Assembly: GCA_963714055.1 (NCBI GenBank)
Contig: OY970227.1
Coordinates: forward strand, 3,190,182 to 3,254,181
Length of the DNA: 64,000 nt
Direction of reading: 5' to 3'
Source: JACDBE01 sp963714055
GTDB lineage: Bacteria > Actinomycetota > Acidimicrobiia > Spongiisociales > UBA5794
Under the pieces are notes generated by a model, which worked only from the letters and a program-made list of their open reading frames with translations, did no database searches and was not told where the DNA came from. The number at the start of each line of letters is the position of its first letter. The stretch's first letter is position 1. Made by a program: the position numbers and the translations under genes. Shown piece after piece: positions 36,025 through 44,413 of the stretch.

Positions 36025-36046
36025 CCGGCGGCCGTGCTGGCCGACG

Positions 36047-36075
36047 TTGACAGGTCCGGGTCCGGTCGGTAGCTT
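36047..36075 (+). promoter_or_regulatory. Consensus promoter of the polycysteine leader ORF
   Basis: TTGACA (36047-36052), a 17-nt spacer, TAGCTT (36070-36075); start of transcription falls close to the ATG at 36086. The best -35/-10 pair I saw in the window. Confidence 0.75.
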
Positions 36076-36085
36076 CGGCGGCCAG

Positions 36086-36172
36086 ATGCCGTGGCACGTG
36101 TGTCCGTGTTCGTGTTCCCGCTCTCGGGTGGACCACCCGAGTGCCCGCACGACCCGTGCCCCGCACTCCTGA
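36086..36172 (+). CDS. Leaderless polycysteine leader peptide
   Basis: A 28-codon ORF starting MPWHVCPCSCSRSR, with Cys codons at 6, 8 and 10, and ending at TGA 36170-36172. Its ATG lies 11 nt after the -10, so it would be translated from the 5' end of the mRNA. The last codons (CAC TCC TGA region, GCACTCCTG at 36163-36171) are exactly complementary to CAGGAGTGC at 36261-36269, the ribosome binding site of the next gene. Short leaderless polycysteine ORFs act as cysteine-responsive attenuators in mycobacteria; I infer the same here. Confidence 0.75.
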   Translation: MPWHVCPCSCSRSRVDHPSARTTRAPHS

Positions 36173-36197
36173 CCTAGCCCGCTCCACCACCCGAGAG
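36121..36197 (+). promoter_or_regulatory. Competing hairpins in the leader
   Basis: CTCTCGGGTGG (36121-36131) can pair locally with the CACCCGAG at 36134-36141 (8 bp, loop GAC) or with CCACCCGAGAG at 36187-36197 (11 bp). The local strand overlaps the ORF just after the Cys codons, where a stalled ribosome would cover it. Confidence 0.6.
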
Positions 36198-36275
36198 GCC
36201 ACGCCACGCCCGGCGTGAACGGAGCGGACTTCCCGCCGGCGATCGATGTCGCCGCCCACCCAGGAGTGCCCGCCC

Positions 36276-36725
36276 ATGTCCCTCTCCGACCAGTCCGCCC
36301 CGCCCGAGGCGGCGCCGACCGACCTCCGCGTCGACGTGAACATCCCCCGCTTCAACCAGGCGGCGGTGGCCCTGCTGGTGGGCCTCGCCTTCCTGCTGCA
36401 GTGGTGGCCATTGGTGGCGATCACGGCCGTCGTGCTGGCGCTGACCCGGATCGGCGGTCCCCGGCTCGGGTTGTTCACCCAGGCCTACCTGCGGCTGGTC
36501 CGTCCCCGGTTGTCCGGGCCGGTCCAGACCGAGCCGGCCGCTCCGCCCCGCTTCTCGCAGACCCTCGGGGCGATCTTCCTCGGCGTGGCCACGCTGTCCT
36601 TCGTGGCCGGTTGGACCACCGCCGGCTGGGTGGTGTCGCTGCTGGTGTTCGCCCTCGCCACCCTGGCCGCCGTCGGCCGCATCTGCGTCGGGTGCATCTT
36701 CTACGAGCGGGTGATTGCCAGATGA
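36276..36725 (+). CDS. DUF4395 membrane protein
   Basis: 149 residues: N-terminal VDVNIPRFNQAAVALLVGLA, about four TM segments, and the C-terminal ICVGCIFYERV with a Cys pair. DUF4395 proteins are often beside thioredoxins and sulfurtransferases in actinobacteria. Start after AGGAG (36262-36266), which the leader ORF can sequester. ATGA overlap with the next gene. Confidence 0.8.
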   Translation: MSLSDQSAPPEAAPTDLRVDVNIPRFNQAAVALLVGLAFLLQWWPLVAITAVVLALTRIGGPRLGLFTQAYLRLVRPRLSGPVQTEPAAPPRFSQTLGAIFLGVATLSFVAGWTTAGWVVSLLVFALATLAAVGRICVGCIFYERVIAR

Positions 36726-37123
36726 CCGGGCTGTTCCTTCGGGTGATCGTGCTGGTGGTGACGGTCTTCGGCATCGGTCTGGTTCTCCGTCTCGCCCTCA
36801 ACGCGGGCCGTCGCCGAGTCGGCCTTCCGACTGGCCTCGTTCTGGTGACCGGCCCCGACTGCAAGCTGTGCGCGCCGGCGCTGCGTGCCCTGCAGGCCGC
36901 CGGCGCCGATCCCACCGTCATCGACGTCTCCGACGCCCGTGAAGTCGTCGGGCTGGTGACCTCGCTCCCCACCGCCCTCGTAGTCGCCGACGGGGGAGCG
37001 GTGCTAGCCCGTCGCGCCGGCCGGTCCGTGATCACCGACTCCGAGACTCTCGCCGCCGCGGCGGCCTCCCTGGCACAGCCGGCGTCTCCACCCGTCGTCG
37101 CCCCCCGGTCCCTCCGGCGTTGA
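36722..37123 (+). CDS. Membrane-anchored thioredoxin-like protein
   Basis: 133 residues: one N-terminal TM helix (LRVIVLVVTVFGIGLVLRLA) and a thioredoxin fold with the redox motif CKLC in LVTGPDCKLCAPALRAL. Co-translated with DUF4395. With the polycysteine leader this points to thiol redox or sulfur handling at the membrane. Confidence 0.78.
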   Translation: MTGLFLRVIVLVVTVFGIGLVLRLALNAGRRRVGLPTGLVLVTGPDCKLCAPALRALQAAGADPTVIDVSDAREVVGLVTSLPTALVVADGGAVLARRAGRSVITDSETLAAAAASLAQPASPPVVAPRSLRR

Positions 37124-37209
37124 GCTCACGATCAACCACGGCGCCATCCGCCCGCTTAAGCCAGCCGAGTAGCCGAGGCAGTCGTTCGGTCCGGCCGGTG
37201 CCCGCCGCG

Positions 37210-38829
37210 CTACGAGGGCGCACCGATACCTAGCCGGGAGTCGCCGACGGCGCCGGTTTCCCGGTCGAGCACCGAGAGGGTGTCGCGATAGATGGCCCGA
37301 GCGGAAGCGAGGTCCTTCGCCACCGCCACCAGCCCGAGCTTGCCGTAGCGGGACAGCGCACCCATCAGGTGGAACACGACCCCCTGCTGGGTGGTCGTCT
37401 CGAAGTGGAGGCCGTGATAGACGACGAGGTCGACGAGGTCGTCGGGGGTCAGGCCCCTGTAGGCCGGGTTGTGGACGTTGTCGGACGACACGTACCACCG
37501 GGGCTGACCGGCCGCAGTCACGTACTCGCCACGTTCCAGGTCGTACACGCCGTCGGTGAGGAACTCCAGCATCATGTAGGGCAGCGTGGTGCCGCCCTTG
37601 CGCAGGTTGATCTCGAGGGCGGCATGGCGCCACCACCCCTCCTCGGTCCTCGTTGAGATGAAGTCGACGCCGAAGCGGCCCAGGACACCGAGACCCGCCA
37701 GCCGCCGCCCGACCTCTATGCCCATCTGGTGCAGCTCGTGGCAGTAGGCGGGATCGGCGGGGAAGCTGGCGCCGAGGAACACCTGACCGGAGGGCCCGCC
37801 CAGCGTCTGGTCGTGGGTGGAGATGACTTCGACCTCACCCACGGGGTTGACCCGGCTCTGCACCGAGGGGGAGCGCTTGTCGGCCCCGTCGACGAACACC
37901 TCGACGATGCCGGCCATCCGCCCCAGCTTCTCGAGGTACGGGTCGTAGGTCTCCCCGGTCGACTCGAACCTCAACCCGGTAGGCAGGGCTCGCTCGACCC
38001 AGGTGCGGAGACCCGTCTCCGGCGCCTCGGCGAACGAGAACGAGGCGTTGCCTTCGCCGGAGAAGCCGTCGTCGAGCTTGACCACCGCACCCCCCAATCC
38101 CGGATGGGTGCGCTTCAGGTCGACGAGCGCCTCGACCAGCCCGCCGGCGTCCACGATGTCCTCGTGGCCGTAAGGGACGGTGAGGCCGATGTCGCGCAAC
38201 AACCGGCGGGACCCGCTCTTGGTGCCCAGGTGCGAGAGGGCCGGATCGCACGCGTAGAGCGGGATGCCGAGACGCACCGCCAACGTGCGTTCCAGCTCGG
38301 TGGCGTTGAAGCAGGTGAGATGCGCCGAGGCCCGGTCGGTGATCGCTTCGACGATGCGGTTGACCAGCCGGGGGCGGGCGAGGATCTTCTCGGTGAGCGC
38401 GCCCAGGGACCCGTCGGCGCAGTCGAGCATGGTGAGACGTCGGCGGGCGTGCCGCGCCGGGACCCCGGGGAGCAGATGGAGGTAGTAGTCGATGATGGCC
38501 GGGTGGATGGGCTCGCTCGTCACGTAGACCACCTCGGTGCGGGGGAGGCGCAACAGCATGAGGAGGCAGAGCATCCTCTCCTCGTAGTGGGTCACCCCGG
38601 TGACCTTGGCCAGCTCCGCCCGGTCGAGAGACAGGCTCGGCACCACCACCACGGTGCGAGGCTGCTTCGGGTCGGAGAACACCCCGCGGTACATGGGGGC
38701 CAGCCGGGCCTGCAGGTCGGCGAAGGCGGCGAGCTCGGCAGGCGACCCGGGCAGGGGAGGCGACGGCTCGCCCGCCAGCGACCCCCGGTCGGGCAGTCCC
38801 TGATCCGTCCGCTCCGCCATGGTCTCCAT
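37210..38829 (-). CDS. PGM1-like ATP-grasp peptide ligase
   Basis: About 539 residues. N-terminal pre-ATP-grasp part (TVVVVPSLSLDRAELAKVTG, GVTHYEERMLCLLMLLRLPR), central ATP-grasp (GGAVVKLDDGFSGEGNASF, EVFVDGADKRSPSVQSRVNP, WRHAALEINLRKGGTTLPYM) and a C-terminal domain. It matches proteins named for PGM1, the ligase of pheganomycin synthesis. No precursor peptide or other biosynthetic gene is adjacent, so the substrate is unknown. ATG at 38829 is preferred; GTG at 38835 is close. Confidence 0.75.
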   Translation of the reverse strand: METMAERTDQGLPDRGSLAGEPSPPLPGSPAELAAFADLQARLAPMYRGVFSDPKQPRTVVVVPSLSLDRAELAKVTGVTHYEERMLCLLMLLRLPRTEVVYVTSEPIHPAIIDYYLHLLPGVPARHARRRLTMLDCADGSLGALTEKILARPRLVNRIVEAITDRASAHLTCFNATELERTLAVRLGIPLYACDPALSHLGTKSGSRRLLRDIGLTVPYGHEDIVDAGGLVEALVDLKRTHPGLGGAVVKLDDGFSGEGNASFSFAEAPETGLRTWVERALPTGLRFESTGETYDPYLEKLGRMAGIVEVFVDGADKRSPSVQSRVNPVGEVEVISTHDQTLGGPSGQVFLGASFPADPAYCHELHQMGIEVGRRLAGLGVLGRFGVDFISTRTEEGWWRHAALEINLRKGGTTLPYMMLEFLTDGVYDLERGEYVTAAGQPRWYVSSDNVHNPAYRGLTPDDLVDLVVYHGLHFETTTQQGVVFHLMGALSRYGKLGLVAVAKDLASARAIYRDTLSVLDRETGAVGDSRLGIGAPS

Positions 38830-39111
38830 CGTCACCTGCGCGTTCCTCCCAAACCCGACGCGACGTCGATCCCGTGGTCGACGTTGACTGCTGACGCGGG
38901 GCACGTCCAGTGCCCAGGGTCCCAGTGGTGCCCGGGGGTGTCAACCCGACACTGAACCGGCCGCGCCTCGCGCAAGGCCCGGATACTGGTAGCCGCAGCG
39001 ACCGCTCGATCGCGGCGCGGCGCAACGATGGACGCTTCACGATGAGGAGCGATCGATCCAGGTTGCCGGATCGACGCCCGTACGCCGGCGGTTGGTACAA
39101 TCCTGCCCCCG
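38830..39111. other. Intergenic, no gene seen
   Basis: 282 nt between the ligase and tRNA-Val. Contains a TACAAT -10 at 39096-39101 for the tRNA; nothing else recognisable. Confidence 0.5.
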
Positions 39112-39183
39112 GGGCGCTTAGCTCAGCGGAAGAGCGCTGCCTTCACACGGCAGAGGTCAGTGGTTCGATCCCACTAGCGCCCA
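39112..39183 (+). tRNA. tRNA-Val(CAC)
   Basis: Acceptor GGGCGCT/AGCGCCC, anticodon loop TTCACAC with CAC at 39144-39146. Preceded by TACAAT (39096-39101). The island of broken genes begins just after its 3' end, a common integration position. Confidence 0.95.
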
Positions 39184-39188
39184 CCCCA

Positions 39189-39212
39189 AAACCCTTACGT
39201 GCGCAAGGGTTT
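39189..39212 (+). terminator. Hairpin after tRNA-Val
   Basis: AAACCCTT-N8-AAGGGTTT, the only hairpin here with a T-rich 3' arm. Confidence 0.6.
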
Positions 39213-39330
39213 CCGCCCGTCCCAAGCTCGCGAAATCCCAACTACCCCCTCCAGGACGCGCTCAGGACGCGCTTTCGGCGGAGACTCTGTGTGCTGCTCC
39301 GGTTCATGATGGACATCGTGGCTCCGGTAG

Positions 39331-39530
39331 GTGGGTGACAGGTTCGGGACGCGGTTCCGGTTCCTGGGCGACAGTGGTTCCGGCTCCTGGGTGACACCTC
39401 GGTCCATGCTTCTCCCGTGCTGGGAGGAGGTTGGTGTGGCTCTTGTGGAGCTGGGTGTCGTGGAGCAGCGTTCCAGGCGGTGTTGGAGGTGTTGGGTGGG
39501 GCGTCGGTGAGTGATGTGGCGCGTGTCGTT
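39331..39530 (+). mobile_element. IS481-family left end and transposase N-terminus
   Basis: Three spaced copies of TGGGYGACA (39332, 39365, 39388), two of them inside 21-bp direct repeats starting GGTTCCGG (39353-39373, 39376-39396), resemble IS481 terminal binding sites. A GTG at 39436 after GGGAGGAGG starts VALVELGVVEQ, then one base is missing and FQAVLEVLGGASVSDVARV follows, the IS481 transposase N-terminus. It stops at about 39525; the rest is gone. Confidence 0.65.
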
Positions 39531-39779
39531 ACGGGGTGGCGCGTTGCCGCCGTAACACGGCGGCCACGCTGAGGGCCGCACCGGACTTACACCACGCCAC
39601 GGACACGACCATGCCTGCCCCGCAGGAAGACGTCTGACCCGACAGGCTCGTACGGCATCCGACAGCGATGCTGCGGTGGCGGGGCGGCGTGTCATCCGCG
39701 CTCTGGCTCGTGTCGGTCATCTGATCGGGAGGTCTCTTGCCGAGACGGGTCGAGGTGATGGTGAAGATCGGCACCTGAC

Positions 39780-39955
39780 GACACCGTCACGGTGCTGTGC
39801 CGCCTCGAACGGCCCCACCGAGGCGTCAAGAACCTCGCCAGCGCATCAAGCGGGTCGCCTTCGGATGACCATACTTCCGGATCAACCGCATCCGAGCCCT
39901 GCTCTACGCCGGCAGAACCGAACTGGGACCTACTCGGCACTTCACCCCGCTGAAA
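39780..39955 (+). mobile_element. ISL3-like transposase C-terminal remnant
   Basis: Broken frames read KRVAFG and then YFRINRIRALLYAGRTELG, like the C-terminus of ISL3-type transposases (FRNYRIRALLYAG). Several frame breaks; no intact transposase. Confidence 0.5.
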
Positions 39956-40011
39956 CGTGGAGTGCCGGTAGCGTCCTTGCTGACGGAGTCGCAGCAGACT
40001 TGGGAGGAGTC

Positions 40012-41192
40012 TTGACCGTCGATCTGGCGACAGCACTACTGCCGGTGCTTCACAGGTCGTTGGAAGCGCGCTTCAACGTCTTCGACGTGATGCATCACGG
40101 AACCCACGAGAAGCAGATTTCGAACGTCTTCAGGTGGCTGCTGGAGACCGAGGGCAGTCACCATCTCGGCGACATGTTCCTGCGCATCTTCATCGATGAG
40201 GTGAACCGAGGTCTCGTGGAGACGTGAGCCATTCGCGCCGGCAGCGTACTTGGTCCTCCAGGAGGTCAACACCTCTGACGCCGGAGACGGGCAGGACATC
40301 GCTGACCTGGTCCTTAAGAACGACGACGCGGTGATCGTCGTCGAGAACTACTTCACCTCCGATGGGCACGGCCACAGCTACTGCCGCTACTTGAGATACA
40401 GCCAGCGCGATGGCCGACAGGGTGCGGTCGTCCTGTTGTGCCACGATCAGGACAGCTCGCTGCAGACGGAGGGGTGGGAGAACGCGTCAGTCGTCACGTA
40501 CGGCAGGTTGGTGGACAGGCTGCGGCATGCGGTTGAGAGCGACCGTCAGTACCAGCGGAAGCATCCGGAACCCTACTCATTCATCGACCAGATGCACCGC
40601 AAGTTCGTCAAGGGGAGAGGTCCGCGTGGAAGACCAACAGGTGCTCGACTTCGTCATTGCGATGTGTGCGACGGGAGAGGCGGGGCGGTACGGCGGAGCA
40701 GCCGCACGCCTCGGCCGCGGAGAGGTTCGCCAACGACGTGGCGGAGCAGGCGCGCGAACGCTTCGGAGAAGGCCGCGAACTGCTGCAGCGCGTCAAGGGT
40801 CGGTTGAGGAACTTCAGTGCGGAGATCCTTGAGGAGACAACTGAACGCGACCTTGGGTGACGGGTTCGTGAGCAAGGTGAGTGCACGGTACGCGGGCACG
40901 TACCAGTGGACGGTGAACTTCGACCTGCCGGACGCGGGAGGAAGTCGGTGAGCACAAACTCCAACTGAAGTTTGGGCCTTCCGCCTGGTACGCGAACGAG
41001 CGAGGATCCCGACTGGAAGCGCGAAAGTCGATCCAGGAGTTGCCGATTACTCACGTCTCTTCCTCACGATGGGCGAAGACCAAGGAAGTCCGCCAGTCGG
41101 AGGTGACCCTTCAGGAGGTCCTCGACGGCCTCGCGCCCAGTGATCGCAGATTGCACGACGAGATCGTGCAACTCCTGAGCGACAGCGACTGA
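40012..41192 (+). CDS. PD-(D/E)XK-type nuclease family protein, several frameshifts
   Basis: TTG start after GGGAGGAG (40002-40009). Segments in different frames join into one protein: HHGTHEKQISNVFRWLLE, then DIADLVLKNDDAVIVVENYF (the acidic and E-x-x core, with Y in the usual K position), YSFIDQMHRKFVKGRG, ERFANDVAEQARERFGEGRE, LQLKFGPSAWYAN, and SEVTLQEVLDGLAPSDRRLH. Breaks occur near 40226, 40625, 40690, 40860 and 40950. The order and spacing are those of an intact gene of about 390 residues of the PDDEXK_4 type, so consensus errors explain it better than decay. Confidence 0.6.
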
Positions 41193-41595
41193 CCCGCGTC
41201 ATCAGATCAGACAGCTCAGCCTGGGCGTCCTTCCGATCCATGGGGCTGATCGACGCAGCGCAGACCGCCCCCACCCGCTACGGCACAAGGGACCGCGCGA
41301 AACGCCGGGAAGCCCTCACCGGAAACCTCGCGTCGCGGAAGCTGCGGTCAGCTCAGTTCGTAGCGGTCGGCGAGGTAGCGGAAGTATCCCGGTTCAGGTT
41401 CGGGGCCGGCGATTTAGACGCCTGATAGTGAGTTGTTGGTAGGTCATGGCTGAGAAGTCGACTTCACCGGCCACCTGCCCGGCGAAGCCGGGCGATCTCG
41501 TTTCGGTCTAGCCGAGCCACTGCAGTCGCGGTTGCGACGGCGTGAGCCTGGACGCAGGGACGGGGCCGGGAGGGAAGGCTGGACGACCCAGTGAA
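41193..41595. other. Spacer with a possible coding remnant
   Basis: No intact gene. On the minus strand, 41348-41410 reads GPEPEPGYFRYLADRYELS and a stop, which looks like the tail of a lost gene. Otherwise nothing recognised. Confidence 0.4.
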
Positions 41596-41618
41596 TTGTC
41601 ACACCATGCCCGTACCAT
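41596..41618 (+). promoter_or_regulatory. Helicase promoter with damage-type layout
   Basis: TTGTCACAC-N8-TACCAT, the same layout as the recA and LysM promoters and with the consensus TTGTCA, 120 nt before the helicase GTG. Confidence 0.4.
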
Positions 41619-41737
41619 CCTGGTGACGCGGGTCAGTGGACGTGAAGCGGCATTGGACGGTCACCGTCCCGGGTCGACGCGTGTGGTTAAAGGGGTTGCG
41701 GCGGGAGTGTGGATCGACAGGACGGAAAGCTGCAGCA

Positions 41738-42957
41738 GTGAAACTCTACGACCGCGTCCAGCGGCTGAGCACAAGTGAGCTCGGGATCATCGTCGCCCTG
41801 AGGGCGGGCGATCTCGCCGAGGTCCTCTTCCAATCTGGTGAGGCTCTCGTCCACGTCGACGACCTCGCGCTGATGCCGGGCACCCCCGACGAGCAACTCG
41901 CCGCTGGCCTCCTGGGCGACGGCTTCGCATACGGCCTCCGCCTCCAGGCGCTGTACCTGAGGCACGCCTACCGCTACGACCCGCTCTCCGGTCTGTCGAA
42001 TGCACGGATCGAGCCGAAGCTGCACCAGGTCTTCGTCGCTCATCGCGTCACGAACAAGCTGCGCCCGCGGATGATCCTCGCCGACGAGGTCGGGCTCGGG
42101 AAGACCATCGAGGCGGGGCTGATCCTGAAGGAGCTTCGTGCCCGCCAGTCCGTCGAGCGTGTACTCATCGTGTGCCCGGCCTCGCTGCAGTACCAGTGGC
42201 AGTTCGAGTTGAAGTCGAAGTTCAACGAGGACTTCGAGATCGTGGATGGCGCGGCGGCGACCTTCCTGGGACGTGGCGGGCAGAATCCCTGGACGCGTCG
42301 GAGCCGTGTGATCACCTCCATCGCCTTTGCGTCGCGCCCTCCCGGGCGGATCAGATCATCGATGCGGATTGGGACCTGGTGATCTTCGACGAGGCGCACC
42401 GCGTGAGGCGACACTTCGCCGGACCGGGTCGCTACCGCGCCACCCAGGCTTACGACCTGGCCGAGGAGCTCAAGGACCGGGTCCATGGGCTGCTCGCCTT
42501 GACCGCGACGCCGATGCAACTCCACCCGTTCGAGCTGTACTCGCTGATCGAGCTCATCGAACCTGGGCTCTATCCGTCGTATGAGGCCTATGACCGGCGG
42601 CGAGCCGACCTTCCGGTGTTGAACGAGGCGATGAAGACGCTGATGGGTTGGCCCACCTTGGCGCCGGCTCTTCGGTCGGCCGCGTTCGAGCAGCAGCCGG
42701 AGCTGTTCGCCGAGCTCGGATTTGCCAGTCTCGACGCATTGACGGGTCTCGACGACCCAGGGGTCCGGACCGAGGCCATGGAGAGCTTGACGGCGAAGCA
42801 CCCACTATCAGAGGTGCTGATGCGCAACCGTAAATCCCAGGTCGGTGGATTTCAGCCAAGAAAGGCCACGCGGCATCTGGTCGAGTCGACTGCCGAGGAG
42901 ATGGACCTCTACGCAGACGTGACCGAGTACCTCGGGACGGCTACAACCGCGCCATCG
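41738..42957 (+). CDS. SNF2/RapA-type helicase, 3'-truncated at the junction
   Basis: GTG start VKLYDRVQRLSTSELGIIVA. Walker A ILADEVGLGKTIEAGL (K122), then after a frame break at about 42337 the DEAH box DLVIFDEAHRVRRHF and motif III LLALTATPMQLHP. A second break near 42917 restores DGYNRAIV, the typical sequence after VTEYL in RapA-like proteins; the gene then stops against AT-rich DNA. The C-terminal helicase half is missing. Such helicases pair with nucleases in phage defence systems (DISARM DrmD is related); the role is inference. Confidence 0.75.
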
Positions 42958-42962
42958 TAATG
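42955..42962. other. Junction of actinobacterial and Bacteroidota DNA
   Basis: Helicase homology ends at about 42957 (NRAIV); from 42960 the sequence is AT-rich and encodes the C-terminus of a different family. No repeat or integration signature is seen at the join. Confidence 0.85.
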
Positions 42963-43265
42963 CCGCTATTTTTTATTTTCGTATACGCATTCCGGACACG
43001 CCTGGCGGACGCTGTTGTCAATCTTTTTCATGATACACAGGAACAAATACTATTTATCCTCTTTGTAATTATGTTTGCTGCTATCACCTTGTTCTCATTG
43101 ACTAAAAAGTTATCCCTTATCCCTGTTCTGGGGATGATTTGTTGTCTTTATTTAATGATTGAAATACCAACCAGCAGTTGGCTGGTATTTTTTGGATGGA
43201 TGGGCTTTGGACTTATATTTTACTTTTTGTATGGCTACTGGAAAAGTAAACTCGCTACTCGCTAG
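42960..43265 (+). CDS. Amino-acid permease (APC family), 5'-truncated
   Basis: The last 101 residues of a multi-pass transporter: three TM segments, including SLIPVLGMICCLYLMIEIPT and FGWMGFGLIFYFLYGYW, the usual end of cationic amino-acid/APC permeases. The ATG at 42960 is internal; the rest of the gene is lost at the junction. Confidence 0.75.
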   Translation: MPLFFIFVYAFRTRLADAVVNLFHDTQEQILFILFVIMFAAITLFSLTKKLSLIPVLGMICCLYLMIEIPTSSWLVFFGWMGFGLIFYFLYGYWKSKLATR

Positions 43266-43280
43266 TTCGAAGTTTGAAGT

Positions 43281-43575
43281 TCGAGGTTTGAAGTTCTCCA
43301 AGAACAGACTCAACTTTTATTCACCACAGAGGCACAGGGCACACGAGGTTACCACGGAGAATGCTTTCTTTCTTTGTGAAACTCTGTGTTCTCTGTGACG
43401 CTGTGGTTAAAATTTCAACTTGGTTTGAAGTTTGAGATTCGAAGTAAGGTTCGAGATTCGAGGTTTGAAGTTCTCCAAGACAGACTCAACATTTATTCAC
43501 CCAAAGACACAGGGCAAACAAGGTTACACGGAGGATGCTTTTTTTTCTTTGTGAAACTCTGTGTTCTCTGTGACT
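43281..43575. repeat. Direct repeat of a Bacteroidota intergenic element
   Basis: Two diverged copies (about 43281-43400 and 43458-43575) share AGGTTTGAAGTTCTCCAAGA, a CAGACTCAAC stretch, and TTTGTGAAACTCTGTGTTCT followed by CTGTGA. The motif CACAGAGGCACAGGG recurs widely in such genomes. Non-coding. Confidence 0.75.
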
Positions 43576-44413
43576 TCTATATAACTAGTTGGAATTTTTA
43601 GCGCAGAGTCCGCGGAGGAATTTGCGCTGAGAAAAATCCAGAGAGCTAAGTCGACGCTCAGCGACCTCCCTGTATTTTCCTCGGTATTCCCTCAGCGCCT
43701 GCCTGCCGTAGCCGGCGCAGGCAGGCTAAAAAATATCTTGATGCAACGGGCTTTTCTGACTCCACGTTCTTTTGTCTTGACCGTGCCTTCGCCGAAGCGG
43801 CTTCGCGCAGGCAGGTACAAAAGAACCAAAAAATCAAGAGCCAAACCGAAGGCATTTGCGCATGGAGGTGCGTATGAGGTTCACGAAGGGAAGTGTGCAT
43901 GGATGCGGGTATGAGTAAATATGCTTCCGCCCGCATTGGCCGGGCCACCCCCGCATTTGGCTCGGGCCAACGCGCCGGCACGGAAGTAAGTGTTGCGAGA
44001 TGAATTAGACCCTTACCAGGCCAATATAGGTCAAGTCTGCTACGCAACATATCGGCTAGTTATATAGAAGTCCCAGAGCCACGGAGAAATCACGGAACCT
44101 TTCCTACGAAGGACGTATCGACCTACGGCTTGGCCGTCTCTGCGGTCTCGTGTCGAGTAGATTTGCCCGAGTAGTTTGCAAGGAGAGTTAACATATTTTT
44201 TGTTGAGCCTATTCTCAGCGTAGCTCTGCGTTAAAATTTCGACGCAAATGGTCAATTTCAAACGACACTTAGCTACCGGATCTGATCATCATTCCCTGCC
44301 CGACGGTCAGGCAGGGATGTTGGATATTTCTTGTTGGATATCCATTTTTCATCACCAATTAAATCGACCAAATCAAAGTCCCTAATCTGAGGCGGAAAAT
44401 AAATTGATCGATC
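43576..44413. repeat. Repeat-rich non-coding spacer
   Basis: Related segments near 43591 (TTTTTAGCGCAGAGTCC) and 44212-44240 (AGCGTAGCTCTGCGTTAAAA) are inverted copies bracketing the spacer. Hairpins of GC-rich arms occur at 43696-43726 (GCCTGCCTGC and complement) and 44293-44317 (CCCTGCC...GGCAGGG). A 130-codon frame here is repeat-derived and not called. Confidence 0.6.
44293..44317 (-). terminator. Hairpin downstream of the saccharopine dehydrogenase gene
   Basis: TCCCTGCC...GGCAGGGA inverted repeat about 100 nt after the stop of the minus-strand gene. Confidence 0.4.

Noticed and set aside
36215..36721. Upstream extension of the thioredoxin-like gene in the same frame
   Set aside because: It overlaps the whole DUF4395 gene in another frame; the ATGA-coupled start at 36722 begins with a proper TM anchor.
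43658..44050. 130-codon minus-strand ORF
   Set aside because: It lies in hairpin and repeat sequence, has no recognisable domain and biased composition.
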